Source: SXXK01 sp046074645 (GTDB taxonomy: Bacteria > Planctomycetota > Planctomycetia > Planctomycetales > Planctomycetaceae). From it: a stretch of 28,309 nt of DNA. A program made the translations under genes and the position numbers. The DNA lies in contig JBJTOP010000294.1 of the NCBI GenBank assembly GCA_046074645.1, positions 1 to 28,309 of the forward strand, written 5' to 3'. Positions 8,258-15,943 of the stretch are shown in pieces (the first letter of the stretch is position 1; each line of letters starts with the position of its first letter). The notes under the pieces were generated by a model. It did not search any database. It worked only from the letters and a program-made list of their open reading frames with translations, and was not told where the DNA came from.

Positions 8258-8542
8258 ATGATTGCTATCGCTCGGCCACTGTTTTCGCTCGGTGAGATTG
8301 TGGCGACTGCGGGGGCGACGGAATTGCTGCAGTCAGCCGCCGTGGATCCCGCGAAGCTGCTGCGGAGGCACGAAACCGGTAACTGGGTCGAACTCGACGA
8401 CGAAGGCTGCCAGGCGAACCTCGACGCCATCGAAAGCGGCCACGAGATTTTTTCCTGCTACAGCATTCAGGGCCAAAGAGTCTATATCATCACGGAAGCC
8501 GACCGCAGTTCCACCTGCATCATGCTGGAGAGTGAGTATTGA
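8258..8542 (+). CDS. Small plasmid/type I R-M-associated protein
   Basis: A 94-residue intact gene with AGGAG 11 bp before ATG 8258. The protein starts MIAIARPLFSLGEIVATAGA, contains LLRRHETGNWVELDD and ends IITEADRSSTCIMLESEY. I recognise this pattern as a small family found on plasmids, integrated elements and type I restriction-modification loci, often labelled plasmid-related protein or (misleadingly) type I restriction subunit M. It is too short to be a methylase and has no methylase motif; its function is unknown. Remnants of hsdM and hsdR lie downstream on the same strand, which fits such a locus. It is flanked by direct repeats. The frame is open further upstream to 7826, but that part reads through repeats. 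Confidence 0.75.
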   Translation: MIAIARPLFSLGEIVATAGATELLQSAAVDPAKLLRRHETGNWVELDDEGCQANLDAIESGHEIFSCYSIQGQRVYIITEADRSSTCIMLESEY

Positions 8543-8572
8543 CGTCGAGGCACATGGACTGTCTGGGGGACC

Positions 8573-8602
8573 GTTTGGGTGTCATGTTCCCTGGCACTTC
8601 CT
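8573..8602. repeat. Flanking repeat, right copy
   Basis: Second copy of the repeat at 7954-7987, same orientation, with T for C and T for A changes in the core. It ends just where similarity to the hsdM C-terminus begins, so its arrival probably marks the truncation point of hsdM. Confidence 0.7.
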
Positions 8603-8752
8603 GATGTGGGTGCGGAGGAGGTGGAAACGGACGGCGAACCCTTTGGGGAAACGATGTCGCGACTGGTCGCTCAACTGAACGGGCAGTTTGCGGAGTCGGA
8701 AAGGCTCGAAGAGGCCATTAGATTGAATTTGAGGGGACTGGGCCATGGCTGA
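8603..8752 (+). pseudogene. hsdM: Remnant of hsdM (type I DNA methylase C-terminus)
   Basis: Frame 8603-8752 encodes 49 codons ending in a TGA. It reads VGAEEVETDGEPF, then MSRLVAQLNGQFAESERLEE and AIRLNLRGLGHG. This matches my knowledge of the C-terminal end of type I N6-adenine methylases (pattern VGAEEVEDDGEPF...AQFAES...AIRxNLxGLGY). The helical tail and natural stop are preserved while everything upstream, including the SAM and NPPY motifs, is gone and replaced by the repeat at 8573-8602. It has no start and cannot be functional. The assignment rests on recognition by eye, not on a search. Confidence 0.65.
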
Positions 8753-8774
8753 GCGCTGGCTGATGTGGCGGCAG

Positions 8775-8890
8775 ATGGGACGAATGGGACCCATGTGCAG
8801 AGCGGTTTCAGATGCGCGACGCCGCGGAAGACTGCCGACCGAACATTGAACACCGAAAATCATACGTCCCATCCGTCCCATTTGTCCCAT
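8775..8890. repeat. Inverted GGGACG element
   Basis: The left arm at 8775-8795 reads ATGGGACGAATGGGACCCAT. The right arm at 8864-8890 carries three TCCCAT units in the opposite sense (ACGTCCCATCCGTCCCAT then TTGTCCCAT). Between them is about 68 bp without coding signal. The same GGGACG motif occurs at 100-136. The element separates the hsdM and hsdR remnants, so it probably entered the locus during decay. Confidence 0.6.
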
Positions 8891-8956
8891 AACCCCCCTG
8901 CCCACCCGCAGCAACGCCCTGCCCGCCGCACATGCACACGGCGGCAGCGATTCGTG

Positions 8957-9043
8957 ATGCTGGTGTCCAGGGTGATTGTGGCGGAAGATCAGATCATCGA
9001 CGTGCTTACGGCGGCCGGGTTGAAGCAGCCGGACATCAGCATT
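8957..9043 (+). pseudogene. hsdR: Remnant of hsdR (type I restriction subunit C-terminus)
   Basis: Frame 8957-9043 reads VIVAEDQIIDVLTAAGLKQ then PDISI. I recognise this as the segment near the C-terminus of a group of type I restriction R subunits, where IIDVxxAAGLKKPDISILSDEFL is typical. Similarity stops after PDISI and the frame then runs into repeat-like sequence. The helicase and nuclease parts are absent. Orientation and order (hsdM end, then hsdR end) agree with a collapsed hsdM-hsdS-hsdR operon with most of its length deleted. Recognition is by eye only. Confidence 0.6.
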
Positions 9044-9112
9044 CCGACGCCGAAAACGGTCGGCAAATTGCCGAGCAAAGTCAGGAAACGGTGTCTCTGG
9101 TTTGGGCGAGAC

Positions 9113-9138
9113 TTTCGGGAGTTTCGGGAGTTTCGGAC
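9113..9138. repeat. 9-bp tandem repeat TTTCGGGAG
   Basis: Two perfect and one partial copy (9113-9121, 9122-9130, 9131-9138). It gives FREFRE-like nonsense peptides in one frame. Positions 9044-9209 otherwise show no gene. Confidence 0.65.
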
Positions 9139-9209
9139 ATCGGGGTTTATTGCGATCTGGTTTTCGAGTTTCCTGATCAACTTTTTGGGGGCTGACACCG
9201 TCAGAGACA

Positions 9210-9434
9210 TCACTCTTCTCGGTTATCAATCCCGTTGATCAGCCCGCTGAGTATTTTCGCGATTTCTTCCAGCTGTGATTTCGGGGCTTCGTGGTCGTCT
9301 GCGGTCAGCAGACTGCGAATGCCTCGTTCAGGCAGCAGATGAGGTGCAGGGGTTCGCGGATATTTGCATGTCTCCTGCTGTCGTTTTTGACGGCAGTGTG
9401 CAGTCGAGGGGACGACCGGCCCCTGTTTTATCAT
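9210..9434 (-). CDS. Possible small hypothetical protein coupled to the TolC-like gene
   Basis: A 74-residue open frame whose ATG overlaps the TGA of the TolC-like gene in an ATGA arrangement, as in translational coupling. The second half looks coding: it is charged and helical, with SQLEEIAKILSGLINGIDN near the end, and its codons resemble those of neighbouring genes. The first half is rich in Pro, Arg and Gln and looks poor. I do not recognise it. It could equally be the decayed 3' end of another gene joined by chance. It borders the accessory region. Confidence 0.35.
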   Translation of the reverse strand: MIKQGPVVPSTAHCRQKRQQETCKYPRTPAPHLLPERGIRSLLTADDHEAPKSQLEEIAKILSGLINGIDNREE

Positions 9435-11824
9435 CGCTGTTTCGACGGCGGATCGAGTGATGCTCTGCCGGCGCCATCGCGGCCAGCGGTGGATGGCTTC
9501 GCTGGTGCTTCCGGCGTTGGTCGAACGGATTTCGTGGGTGCGGTGAGCACTCGTCCTGACGGATTGGAAGGCATCGCCGGGGGCGCAGGTTTCTTTTCCG
9601 GACCGGCGAGTTTTGCAACTCCTGCCGGCATGGCGGGTGCTGCTGGCTTCGCGGGTGCTGGTGGCCTGGCGGGTGCTGCCGGCATGGCGGGTGCTGCTGG
9701 CCTGGCGGGTGCTGCTGGCCTGGTGCGTGCCGCCGTTCTGGCGGGTACTGCCGTTCTGGCGGATGCCGTCGGCCTGGGAGATGCCGTCGTTCTGGGAGAT
9801 GTTGTCGGCTGTGCGGCGGCATCGGTACTCCCGGTTGCGGCGGGCGGCGTGGCCGTGGGGGCTGGCACGGCAGGCGGCACAACGACGTCTGATTCGGTTG
9901 CCGTCCCGGAGGATTGCGGCGCTTCTGACTGTGTTTGGGCGGCGATGCGGAGATCGCGACAGGCGAGCAGCGAACCTTTTTCGTAGTGAATATTTTTGAG
10001 TGCGATCGCGTATTCGGAGCGAGCCCGGAAGAGCTGAATTTCCGCCTGAGCAGCTCTGCGGACGGCATCGACCTGGCGTTCATCGTTGGACTGGAATTCG
10101 GTTCGTGCGAGGACGGCATCGAGGTACTTGCGGGCGGCCGCATATTGGGCGAGTGCATTTCTGACGGCGGTGAAGGCTCGTTCCTGATCGCTGAAAGCCC
10201 CCGTGAGATTGCTGACGATTTCGCGCTGTTGTTCGCGCTGAACGGTACGTTCACGGGCGAGATTCAATTCTGCGTGAGCAACTGCGGCATGTCCACGGCG
10301 AAACCCGATCGGGACATTGAGCTCGACGCCCATCATCCATTCCTGATGATTGCCTGTCAGAATGTTGCCGACAGCGGAATCGGGTGAGCTGCCGCTTTGG
10401 ATGCCGGACTCAAGCAGGGTATCACCAAACCCGCGGACACGATAGCGTCCGACGGCGTCCAGTCGTGGGTTGAGGAAGTTTTTGGCTGCGATCAGTTCGA
10501 GTTCACGTTTTTTCACTGCCAGATTCTGGCGTTGAACTTCAGGCCGCTGGGTGAGTGATTCGGAGATCGAGGAATCCCAGTCGAAGACGATTTCTGCAAG
10601 GACAGGATCGTCACAGGGACGGATGATAGTGCCATCCGTGACGGGCAGTCCCATCAGCAGTCTCAGGCGACGCTCAGCCGCAAGCACACCGCCGCCGGCC
10701 TGAAGAGTGCCGCCGGTGGCGCCATTGCGAACTTCGGTACCATTGAGCAGACGGCCGAACATGGCGTCTTCCATTTCCGACTGCAGCTGCAGCTTCTGCT
10801 GTTCCAGCAGCAGGGCTTCGAGCTGGTTGCGGGACGTCTTGTCGGGGTCTGTGTTCTGCGGATATTTTTCTTCACAAAGTTTCGCGACCTGCTGCCACGC
10901 ATTGCGGCGCGCGTCAAATTCACGATAGGCCAGATAAAGGTCCCAGTAAGCGTTCTCGAGATTGCTGATGTAATCACGAAGGGAGATCTGAAAGTCCGTA
11001 TCAGAGATGTCGCTGTTCACTTTTGCGATCTGGATGCCGTTGTAGACACCGGGGGTCGAACCGGGGCCGGCGATGCGGTTGAATTCCATACCGCCCCCCT
11101 GCAGCAGTGGCTGCCGCATCTCAGCTTCGACCCACGAATTCCATGAACTGTAAAACTGGTTTGCCGGAGCGTTGTTGATGTCGGAGTCGGCGACGGTGCG
11201 GAGGGCCATCTGTGAGCCCGCGGCGGACTTCTTTGAGAGTTCAATCTGATAGTCGTCCCACTGCTGCTGAAAGGCCGTGGCACCGCCGGCATAGAAGCTG
11301 TTGTTGTAGAGACGATCGTTCTGATTGAAGCTGGCAATCGCAGCCAGTTGCGCATCAAAGGCGCTCAGGGCCGCTTCGGACCCAAACCGCGGATCCATCT
11401 GCTGGATTTGTCGGGAGAAGACGGTTGAGGCGGTATCGGGGGACCGCAGCAACGTGCCGCCGAGGTCCCTGAGGACGGCTGAAGTGGCAAGCGCGGTGGA
11501 AAGCACCTGTGAGAGGGAATAGTCGCGGTAGGCTTTCTCGTCCAGCGACTCGAGGTCGCGTGCTGACATGGGTCGCGGCGTCGCACGGACATCGCTGAAT
11601 GCAGGTGGTGCCGGGTGATCAACCTGACGCATCACATCGTCAGAGGCTTTCGTCTGGTGCCTGACGGTCTGGTGCAGGACCGGGAGGGTTTTGGTCGTGC
11701 AGCCGGAGCCCTGCAGCAGCGTTCCGGCGGCGGCAACGAGAGCGGCTGAGCGACCGAGTTTTCGGAGTCTGCTGAGAAACCCTGAGGCACCGTCGTGTGG
11801 ATGACTGACCTTGATGCTGAACAT
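9431..11824 (-). CDS. TolC-family outer membrane factor with Pro/Ala-rich tail
   Basis: A 797-residue outer membrane efflux protein. TolC-type proteins form trimeric channels that connect an inner-membrane pump and periplasmic adaptor to the outer membrane. The N-terminus has a hydrophobic stretch followed by GSGC (around residue 42), which may be a lipobox but is a weak one. The helical core (about 60-625) has the family pattern, for example ISLRDYISNLENAYWDLYLA, PEVQRQNLAVKKRELELIAA and VELNVPIGFR. After residue 630 comes a 168-residue low-complexity tail rich in Pro, Ala, Arg and Thr with a hexapeptide repeat of the PARPAA type, unusual for TolC. Its ribosome site GGGGGAAGAG directly precedes ATG. 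No pump or adaptor gene is adjacent. The upstream region is shared with the divergent pseudouridine synthase. Confidence 0.85.
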   Translation of the reverse strand: MFSIKVSHPHDGASGFLSRLRKLGRSAALVAAAGTLLQGSGCTTKTLPVLHQTVRHQTKASDDVMRQVDHPAPPAFSDVRATPRPMSARDLESLDEKAYRDYSLSQVLSTALATSAVLRDLGGTLLRSPDTASTVFSRQIQQMDPRFGSEAALSAFDAQLAAIASFNQNDRLYNNSFYAGGATAFQQQWDDYQIELSKKSAAGSQMALRTVADSDINNAPANQFYSSWNSWVEAEMRQPLLQGGGMEFNRIAGPGSTPGVYNGIQIAKVNSDISDTDFQISLRDYISNLENAYWDLYLAYREFDARRNAWQQVAKLCEEKYPQNTDPDKTSRNQLEALLLEQQKLQLQSEMEDAMFGRLLNGTEVRNGATGGTLQAGGGVLAAERRLRLLMGLPVTDGTIIRPCDDPVLAEIVFDWDSSISESLTQRPEVQRQNLAVKKRELELIAAKNFLNPRLDAVGRYRVRGFGDTLLESGIQSGSSPDSAVGNILTGNHQEWMMGVELNVPIGFRRGHAAVAHAELNLARERTVQREQQREIVSNLTGAFSDQERAFTAVRNALAQYAAARKYLDAVLARTEFQSNDERQVDAVRRAAQAEIQLFRARSEYAIALKNIHYEKGSLLACRDLRIAAQTQSEAPQSSGTATESDVVVPPAVPAPTATPPAATGSTDAAAQPTTSPRTTASPRPTASARTAVPARTAARTRPAAPARPAAPAMPAAPARPPAPAKPAAPAMPAGVAKLAGPEKKPAPPAMPSNPSGRVLTAPTKSVRPTPEAPAKPSTAGRDGAGRASLDPPSKQR
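9633..9812. repeat. 18-bp tandem repeat, ten units, inside the TolC-like gene
   Basis: Ten consecutive 18-bp units of the type GCGGGTGCTGCTGGCCTG fill 9633-9812. Two neighbouring units (9687-9704, 9705-9722) are identical and the outer ones are increasingly diverged. They encode the six-residue repeats in the protein tail on the minus strand. All units are whole codons, so changes in copy number would keep the frame. Confidence 0.85.
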
Positions 11825-12055
11825 CTCTTCCCCCTGACACAGCGCCGGCCAGCAGGACCGGCGATCCTTCCGGAACCCCCAGGCGCCGGATCTTCAGTTT
11901 CGTTCGGCAATTCCCCATTAAAGTCGGGAGAACAATCACAGGGATTTCAGCCGGCACGATCGGGAGATCTGCTAAACGAGGATCATAACCCCCATTTACC
12001 CCAGAATACCTTCGCAGGAATTCCGCTCGGCGAGCCCATTCCGCGGACGTTGCGG

Positions 12056-12084
12056 TCACTTTCTGCATCACTTTCGTGTATAGT
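12056..12084 (+). promoter_or_regulatory. Possible promoter for the pseudouridine synthase gene
   Basis: TATAGT at 12079-12084 is a good -10 box, 53 bp before the ATG. The best -35 at 17-bp spacing is only TCACTT (12056-12061). The 312-bp divergent region 11825-12136 also holds a CGCCGG/CCGGCG hairpin at 11843-11863 in the leader of the TolC-like gene. I see nothing else in it. Confidence 0.3.
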
Positions 12085-12136
12085 GTCGTTGCGGCGTCTG
12101 TGCCGATTTCCTCGACCCTTACAGTTCGGCTTAGCC

Positions 12137-13351
12137 ATGCCCAGACGCGATTCTCGTCCCAATCCCCGCGGTTCCTCTTCCCGGGGCGCATCTCAGCGAC
12201 CGGACCGTCGTCCCGGGCCCACGCGGGTCGCGGAATCTCGCGGTGCCCTGCCGCCAGCGCGGCCACAGCGACCAGGCGGGGCCGAGGAATCAGAAGATCC
12301 AGAGTTTTCTTTGGTTGTCCCCGGGGATGAGGCGGATTCTGAGTCGGGGGCACCCGGGATGCGGCTGCAAAAGTTCCTCGCGGTTTCCGGCGTGGATTCG
12401 CGAAGAAACTGCGAACAATACATTCGCGACGGGCGAGTGACTGTGGACGGCGAAGTGGTCACGGATCCTGCGCGGCTGGTGGATGCTGAGGTTCACGACA
12501 TTCGCCTGGATTCCGAGCGGAAACGGCTGCCGCGGTTCCGCTACTTCCTGCTGAATAAGCCGAAGGGCGTGCTTTGCACCAACAGCGACCCGGAGGGCCG
12601 TCCGCGAGCCGTGGACCTGATTCCCGCAGGCGATCAGCGGCTGTTCACCGTCGGCCGACTTGACGAAAACACTCAGGGTTTACTGCTCCTGACAAACGAC
12701 GGAGATCTGGCACAGCGGCTGGCGCATCCACGGTTTGAAGTGGTGCGGCGCTATCGATGTCAGGTCGCCGGTCAGCCCACTCCGGAAACTCTGCAGCAAC
12801 TCCGGGAGGGGATGTACTTTGCCGAGGGCTTCTTTCGATTTCGCCAGATTCGCTTTGTGCGTCACCAGGGACGAAGCACGGTGCTGGAGCTGGAGCTGCA
12901 GGAAGGTAAGAACCGCGAAATCAGACGCCTGCTGGCGCGCGTCGGTCACAAAGTTCTGGCATTGGAACGAATCGCATTCGGTCCTCTGCTACTCGGGTCG
13001 CTTCCCTACGGCCGATTCCGCGAATTATCCCCCCAGGAAGTCCGCTCGCTCAGGCAATTTCCTGACGGAGGCCAGCCGGATGACCGTCGTGGAGGGGGAA
13101 GTTTCGGGTATCGGCCAGGAAAAACGAGGGGGCGACGCCCGAAACGCCCGGCTCGCAGTCCTGCAGCAGGTGCAGGTGCAGCCACCGGCACGAAATCAAC
13201 AGCCCGCCAGGGGGCTCCGAAATCGCCGCCTACGGGAAAAGGGCGGCGCGGAGAAGCCCGGCGCGGGAATGCGGCCAGTGGTTCCGGCCCGCGCTCTGGC
13301 TCCGGCCCGCGTTCTGGTTCCGGTGCTGCCCGCAAAAGTCGCCCTCGCTAA
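12137..13351 (+). CDS. RluB/RsuA-family rRNA pseudouridine synthase with basic extensions
   Basis: A 404-residue protein that should convert a specific uridine in rRNA to pseudouridine. An Arg/Pro-rich leader (1-74) is followed by an S4 RNA-binding domain (75-120, MRLQKFLAVSG...RVTVDGEVV). The catalytic domain has the motif GRLDENTQGLLLLTNDG with Asp176 as the catalytic residue, and the family motif GKNREIRRLL lies near 257. A basic, Gly/Ser/Arg-rich tail covers about 312-404. Family members are usually 240-300 residues, so both extensions are extra; they probably add nonspecific RNA binding. ATG 12137 is preceded by an in-frame open stretch to 11795, which is likely leader. ATG 12359, at the start of the S4 domain, is an alternative. 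The downstream neighbour is ribosomal, which suits the role. Confidence 0.88.
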   Translation: MPRRDSRPNPRGSSSRGASQRPDRRPGPTRVAESRGALPPARPQRPGGAEESEDPEFSLVVPGDEADSESGAPGMRLQKFLAVSGVDSRRNCEQYIRDGRVTVDGEVVTDPARLVDAEVHDIRLDSERKRLPRFRYFLLNKPKGVLCTNSDPEGRPRAVDLIPAGDQRLFTVGRLDENTQGLLLLTNDGDLAQRLAHPRFEVVRRYRCQVAGQPTPETLQQLREGMYFAEGFFRFRQIRFVRHQGRSTVLELELQEGKNREIRRLLARVGHKVLALERIAFGPLLLGSLPYGRFRELSPQEVRSLRQFPDGGQPDDRRGGGSFGYRPGKTRGRRPKRPARSPAAGAGAATGTKSTARQGAPKSPPTGKGRRGEARRGNAASGSGPRSGSGPRSGSGAARKSRPR

Positions 13352-13618
13352 GCTGCTGCTGGTAAACCTGGGAAACGAAAACACAGCATGGATCCGTTGT
13401 TCTTGGAATCAGCATTCCCCGGGTGTTCTCATCCTTGACATCATCGCTGCCGTCTGACATCCTACGCGATTCGCGCGTGGTCGGGGGGTTCGTTAAAAGC
13501 AAAGATTCTCCGTCCTTCAAGAGATTTATTGTGGAACACGGCTGGGTCTTTTGTCGATCCGCTGCCGAATCTGTTACCTCTTGGACGCTTTCCGCCAAAT
13601 TCAACCGGACCTGTAGTC

Positions 13619-13801
13619 ATGCCCCAACCCAAACGACGGCACTCCAAGGCACGTTCTCGTAAGCGAAACAGTCACAATACGATCAAACCAATCCAGGTGG
13701 CACGTTGCTCCCAGTGCGGAACCATGGTTCCGACTCACGTCATCTGCCCCACATGCGGCTACTACCAGGGAAGAACACTGGTCGAGGTATCCGAGGAATA
13801 A
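13619..13801 (+). CDS. rpmF: 50S ribosomal protein L32
   Basis: A 60-residue protein of the size normal for bL32. It starts MPQPKRRHSKARSRKRNSH, the canonical basic N-terminus, and carries a zinc ribbon with Cys30, Cys33, Cys43 and Cys46 (CSQC and CPTC), the zinc-binding form. It lies 6 bp before plsX, in the widely conserved rpmF-plsX-fab arrangement that links ribosome and lipid synthesis. The 267 bp before it contain a TTGACA at 13435 without a good -10 partner. Confidence 0.97.
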   Translation: MPQPKRRHSKARSRKRNSHNTIKPIQVARCSQCGTMVPTHVICPTCGYYQGRTLVEVSEE

Positions 13802-13807
13802 GCTGCG

Positions 13808-14803
13808 ATGCGTATCGCTCTGGATGCCATGGGCGGTGACTACGCCCCGGCCCCGAATATCCTTGGTGCCATCGAAGCTGTCGAGCGTTTGCCGAATCTG
13901 GAAGTGCTCCTTGTCGGCGACCGCCCCAGCCTCGAAGCCGAACTCAGTAAAATCGGCCCGCTCCCGCCTGCCATTCGGATTGTCGAATCCGAAGGTTTCG
14001 TGGGAATGGACGAAAAGCCGACGACCGCACTCCGGGAAAAACCAAACTGCTCAATCGTGCGGTGCTGGCAGCTCATGGCATCCGGTATGGCGGATGCCGT
14101 CGTCAGTGCCGGTCACACGGGTGCGGTCGTTGCCGCCGGCTTGCGGACTCGACTGTTTCTGAAGGGCGTCAAGCGTCCGGGAATCGCAGTGCGGCTGCCG
14201 ACGCTGAAAGGGTCCTGTATCCTGATCGACGTCGGGGCCAACCCGGCCGCTCGTCCGGAGCATCTGGCCCAGTACGGACTGATGGGGTTCGTCTACGCCC
14301 AGAAGATGCTGGGAATAGCCTCCCCGCGCGTGGGGCTGATGAACATCGGCAGTGAAGAGGGCAAAGGAACGGACCTCTACCGCGAAACTCACACGCTGCT
14401 CACTCAGTCACCCATCCGCGAATGGTACGTGGGAAATGTCGAGGGACGCGATGTGTACCACGGCGATACCCACGTGATCATCAGCGAGGGATTCGTGGGC
14501 AACGTGATCCTTAAGGTCAGCGAAGGAATGGCAGAATTCCTGCTCAAGACCGTCGGTCGAACGCTCATGAAAGAACTGACAACGGAGCGTGAGCACGCCG
14601 AGCAGCTGCTGGACCAGCTGGCGGATCAGTTCCATTACCGCGAGTCCGGTGGTGCGCCATTGCTGGGCATCGATGGTGTTTGCATTATCTGTCACGGCTC
14701 CAGCGATCACCGGTCCATTCGAAATGCCATTCGCATGGCAACAGAGATGGACAACCATCACATCAACGCACAAATCACAGAACTGCTGATGCAGGCCCAG
14801 TAG
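13808..14803 (+). CDS. plsX: Phosphate acyltransferase PlsX
   Basis: A 331-residue cytoplasmic or membrane-associated enzyme that turns acyl-ACP and phosphate into acyl phosphate, the acyl donor for glycerol-3-phosphate acyltransferase PlsY. It begins MRIALDAMGGDYAP, the signature start of the family, and contains SAGHTGAVVAAG, LIDVGANPAARPEHLAQYG and MNIGSEEGKGTD. The C-terminal part has GGAPLLGIDGVCIICHGSS. Length and motifs are normal. It is 6 bp after rpmF and 1 bp before fabD, so translation is likely coupled. Confidence 0.97.
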   Translation: MRIALDAMGGDYAPAPNILGAIEAVERLPNLEVLLVGDRPSLEAELSKIGPLPPAIRIVESEGFVGMDEKPTTALREKPNCSIVRCWQLMASGMADAVVSAGHTGAVVAAGLRTRLFLKGVKRPGIAVRLPTLKGSCILIDVGANPAARPEHLAQYGLMGFVYAQKMLGIASPRVGLMNIGSEEGKGTDLYRETHTLLTQSPIREWYVGNVEGRDVYHGDTHVIISEGFVGNVILKVSEGMAEFLLKTVGRTLMKELTTEREHAEQLLDQLADQFHYRESGGAPLLGIDGVCIICHGSSDHRSIRNAIRMATEMDNHHINAQITELLMQAQ

Positions 14804-14804
14804 C

Positions 14805-15731
14805 ATGCCCAGAATCGCGCTCTTTTTTCCCGGCCAGGGTGCTCAGCATGTTGGCATGGGCAAGCGGCTCGCAGCTCAGTACCCTGCCGCCAGACGACTC
14901 TACGACGAAGCCGCAGAGATCCTCGGCTACGATCTCGCGTCGCTGTGTTTCGACGGTCCCTCTGAAGAGCTGGATTCCACGGAAATCAGCCAGCCGGCCA
15001 TCTTCGTGACCAGTCTCGCCGCCCTCGAAAAACTCCGGCAGGATTCCCCCGAGATCCCGCTCGCCTGTGAAATGACCGCAGGCCTCAGCCTGGGAGAATA
15101 CACCGCACTTGTGTTTTCCGGTGCCATGTCCTTCCAGGACGCTCTGCGAGTCGTGAAACGCCGCGGCGAAGCCATGCAGGCAGCCGCAGACGCCAGTCCA
15201 TCCGGGATGGTCAGCATTCTGCTCATGGAAAGACCGCAGGTTGAACAAATCTGCCAGGAGGCCTCGGCACACGGTTCGATCCGGATCGCCAACTTTCTCT
15301 GTCCGGGAAATCTGGTTGTCAGTGGTGATAACGCCGCGTGTGAGCGAGCTGCAGAACTGGCAATTGCTGCAGGAGGTCGAGCGATTCCGCTGGCCGTTGC
15401 CGGTGCGTTCCACACTCACATCATGAAACCCGCAGACGAGGCCGTCGCAGAGGTGCTGGCTGAAGTCACCATCCGCCCCCCGGAAATCCCCGTGGTTTCC
15501 AATGTCGATGCACAAACTCATTCCGACCCCGAGGAAATCCGTGACCTGCTCATTCGCCAGGTGATCAGCCCCGTTCGCTGGGAAGACTCCGTCCAGCGAA
15601 TGCTGGCGGATGGCTGCGACGATTTCTACGAGGTGGGTCCAGGAAAAGTTCTTCGTGGACTGCTCAAACGAATCAGTCGCAAGTCCAACTGCTCCACGAT
15701 TAACGACTCCTTCGACGAGGCGGCCCCATAG
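14805..15731 (+). CDS. fabD: Malonyl-CoA:ACP transacylase FabD
   Basis: A 308-residue enzyme that moves malonyl from CoA to acyl carrier protein for fatty-acid synthesis. It has FFPGQGAQHVGMG at the start, the nucleophile motif GLSLGEY with Ser95, and the catalytic His203 in AGAFHTHIMKP. The C-terminal QVISPVRWEDSV block is also typical. The residue before the nucleophile motif is Leu where His (GHSLGE) is more common. The gene begins 1 bp after plsX. acpP and fabG, often next in this cluster, are not here; a ferredoxin gene follows instead. Confidence 0.96.
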   Translation: MPRIALFFPGQGAQHVGMGKRLAAQYPAARRLYDEAAEILGYDLASLCFDGPSEELDSTEISQPAIFVTSLAALEKLRQDSPEIPLACEMTAGLSLGEYTALVFSGAMSFQDALRVVKRRGEAMQAAADASPSGMVSILLMERPQVEQICQEASAHGSIRIANFLCPGNLVVSGDNAACERAAELAIAAGGRAIPLAVAGAFHTHIMKPADEAVAEVLAEVTIRPPEIPVVSNVDAQTHSDPEEIRDLLIRQVISPVRWEDSVQRMLADGCDDFYEVGPGKVLRGLLKRISRKSNCSTINDSFDEAAP

Positions 15732-15943
15732 CCTGTGCGTTCGCGTCCCCAGTGGCTGCAAATGCCCGTTTTATTTCAGAGACTCAGTCTCAATTTGTTT
15801 CCTCGCCAATTCCCCAGCAAAGCAGATCTGGAAATTGCCGAATAATCTGCAATAACATCGCAGAACAAGATCCCGCAGGTTTTCTGCCACCCCACTTCAC
15901 CATACCTCTGCCACCAGGCCACCTGAGCAAAAGGTCCAACCCC

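Noticed and set aside
8258..8542. Naming the small gene a type I methylase subunit
   Set aside because: 94 residues, no SAM-binding or NPPY motif; the label in databases probably comes from genetic linkage only.
8582..9229. Long minus-strand open frame of 215 codons
   Set aside because: It translates repeats (MGRMGRM and PKLPKLPK-like strings) and lies antisense to the hsdM and hsdR remnants; no start signal or domain.
9328..10254. 308-codon minus frame and matching plus frames over 9291-9999
   Set aside because: They overlap the TolC-like gene in other frames; their length comes from the GC-rich 18-bp repeats with no stop codons.
12050..12084. TTGCGG with TATAGT as a promoter pair
   Set aside because: The spacing is 23 bp, outside the usual range; only the -10 box was kept as a candidate.
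13435..13463. TTGACA before rpmF as a promoter
   Set aside because: At 16-18 bp spacing the best -10 is CATCCT or ATCCTA, which is too poor.
14775..15761. 328-codon minus-strand open frame opposite fabD
   Set aside because: Antisense shadow of fabD, which has all catalytic motifs; the minus translation shows no family pattern.
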